A DNA stretch of 16,792 nucleotides from an uncultured Clostridium sp. (GTDB taxonomy: Bacteria > Bacillota > Clostridia > TANB77 > CAG-508), in assembly GCA_950059165.1 (NCBI GenBank), contig CATLUC010000027.1, positions 1 through 16,792 of the forward strand, given 5' to 3'. Under the pieces are notes generated by a model. That model did not search any database. It worked only from the letters and a program-made list of their open reading frames with translations, and was not told the DNA's origin. The position numbers and the translations under genes are program-made. Shown here piece after piece: positions 16,006 to 16,792 of the stretch. Within the stretch, counting starts at the first letter, position 1. Every line of letters starts with the position of its first letter.

Positions 16006-16048
16006 GACTTAATTCATAATTATTTTATAAATATTTATGAATTAAGTC
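16006..16048. terminator. Perfect 14-bp hairpin after the PD-(D/E)XK gene
   Basis: GACTTAATTCATAA (16006-16019) and its exact complement (16035-16048) enclose a 15-base AT loop, about 40 bases downstream of the stop at 16089. The minus-strand 3' side has only a short T-run, so termination is plausible but not certain. Confidence 0.45.
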
Positions 16049-16088
16049 AATATGTTATACGAATTTATTTCTTTTTATTTTTTTCTAC

Positions 16089-16792
16089 CTAAAAAATTTC
16101 CATTTTTACTTCTTTACCTTTAAATGCAAATACCATTTTTGTTATGTTGGTATATCCTCTTGTTTTTAAGCTCTCTTCGTATTTCTTTTCTTCTATTTGT
16201 TTTTTAGCATTTTCTATTGTTTCTTCTATATTTTTTTCTTTTTGTTCTTTATATACTTTAAATTCCATTATAAAGCTATTTCCGTTTTTGTCTTTTGGCT
16301 CTAGCATTATATCATATCTTCCTACTCCAGATTCTCGATTTGAATTTACGTAGTAGTAGTCTTTTAATCCTACTAACATTCCGTAAAACAAATGCATGGT
16401 AGAAGTTCTCTGCTGTATTTACACCTACATCTAGGTAACTAAACATTTGCTCTACTAATATTTTAAATTTTTCTTCAAATTCTTCTAAGTTTAATGTTAT
16501 TAGGTCTTTTAAAATTGAATTTAGGTCGTTTCCTATTACTTTATCTCTAAACCAATCTCTTACAATGCTTTGGAATAAATGTTTTATTTCATTGTTTGTG
16601 ATTTTTACCTTATATATTCCATTTGTTATATCTACTGTTTCTACTACTTTTAAATAGCCTGTTCCAAGTAGCAATCCCCAAATATTATCTTCATTTTTTT
16701 CTATTCCCACTATTACTGTTTCTTGGTCTACTGTTACTTCTGTTGCTTCGTCTTTTAATAATCTTTCTATTTTTTCTTTTACTGTTGTTGAA
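16089..16792 (-). CDS. AAA-ATPase-like / PD-(D/E)XK nuclease (DUF1703) protein, partial, with one +1 frameshift at CGG
   Basis: C-terminal part of a protein of the AAA-ATPase-like plus PDDEXK_9 group, common in multiple copies in anaerobes; function unproven. The gene enters from the window edge, so the ATPase part is missing. At least 136 codons precede CGG at 16383-16381. Skipping its C joins ENFYHAFVL to GMLVGLKDYYYVNSNRESG and adds 97 residues to a TAG at 16089. The nuclease core is intact: GVGRYDIML (Asp) and FIMEFKV (Glu-x-Lys). NIWGLLLGTGYLKV and EIKHLFQSIVRDWF upstream match the family linker. A GTG at 16710 could be mistaken for a start, but the frame is open to the edge. Without the shift the product ends 23 codons later and lacks the nuclease active site. 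Confidence 0.88.
16381..16383 (-). other. +1 frameshift site (CGG) in PD-(D/E)XK gene
   Basis: GTT TTA CGG AAT in the incoming frame; skipping C gives TTA then GGA ATG TTA GTA GGA, restoring FVLGMLVGLKDYY, the conserved core entry of this family. Confidence 0.9.

Noticed and set aside
1298..16383. Frameshifts as sequencing or assembly errors
   Set aside because: Not excludable without reads, but the breaks avoid homopolymers, share no longer motif, occur only as in-frame CGG, and never appear in the other eleven genes. Random or methylation-linked error would not pick out CGG in frame.

Overview
The window is very AT-rich bacterial DNA with strong GGAGG-type ribosome binding sites and gene content typical of Clostridia (efp next to an M24 peptidase, murB-yvcK, yqeG, pilin-like proteins beginning KGITLIALVITII). 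An uncultivated, gut-type Bacillota lineage fits best; this is inference from gene style, not a phylogenetic placement. No rRNA, tRNA, CRISPR array or intact transposase gene was seen.

The outstanding feature is a systematic recoding signal. Four genes look broken by frameshifts: an M23 peptidase (4 breaks), a prepilin peptidase (2), an M24 aminopeptidase (1) and a PD-(D/E)XK nuclease-like protein (1). All eight breaks have the same form. An in-frame CGG codon is followed by sequence that reads correctly only if the C is skipped, so that decoding resumes at GGN (glycine). After skipping one base at each site, all four proteins regain expected length (one is cut by the window edge), their motifs and their catalytic residues. 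I checked every CGG triplet on the coding strand of each gene: no in-frame CGG occurs in the other eleven genes or elsewhere in these four (about 4,960 codons). CGG therefore seems to have no ordinary arginine use here and to act as an obligatory +1 frameshift codon, or as a CGGN quadruplet read as glycine. A tRNA-Arg(CCG) loss is the obvious candidate cause, but the tRNA genes lie outside the window.

Layout. 42-890 (-) pilin-like lipid/membrane-anchored protein, divergent from 1088-1670 (+) M23 peptidase, which probably starts at AUU. 1671-1928 is a convergent intergenic region with two repeat structures. 1929-4149 (-) is an M24 peptidase / efp / zinc-ribbon protein cluster. 4175-4300 is a hairpin element. 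4294-5564 (-) is yqeG plus the prepilin peptidase. 5621-5836 is an inverted-repeat element. 5839-6531 (-) is a SleB-type cell wall hydrolase. 6658-7614 (-) is an unrecognised protein. 7759-13761 (-) runs murB, yvcK, glycogen debranching enzyme, holA. 13939-15849 (-) is a large pilin-like protein with an FGE/C-type-lectin-like end. 16089 to the edge (-) is the PD-(D/E)XK protein.

Functionally, the region mixes cell-envelope genes (murB, M23, SleB, pilin-like proteins and the peptidase that would process them), central metabolism (YvcK, debranching enzyme), replication (HolA) and translation (EF-P). The recoding links them: the pilin-like proteins would depend on a prepilin peptidase that itself needs two +1 shifts to be made.
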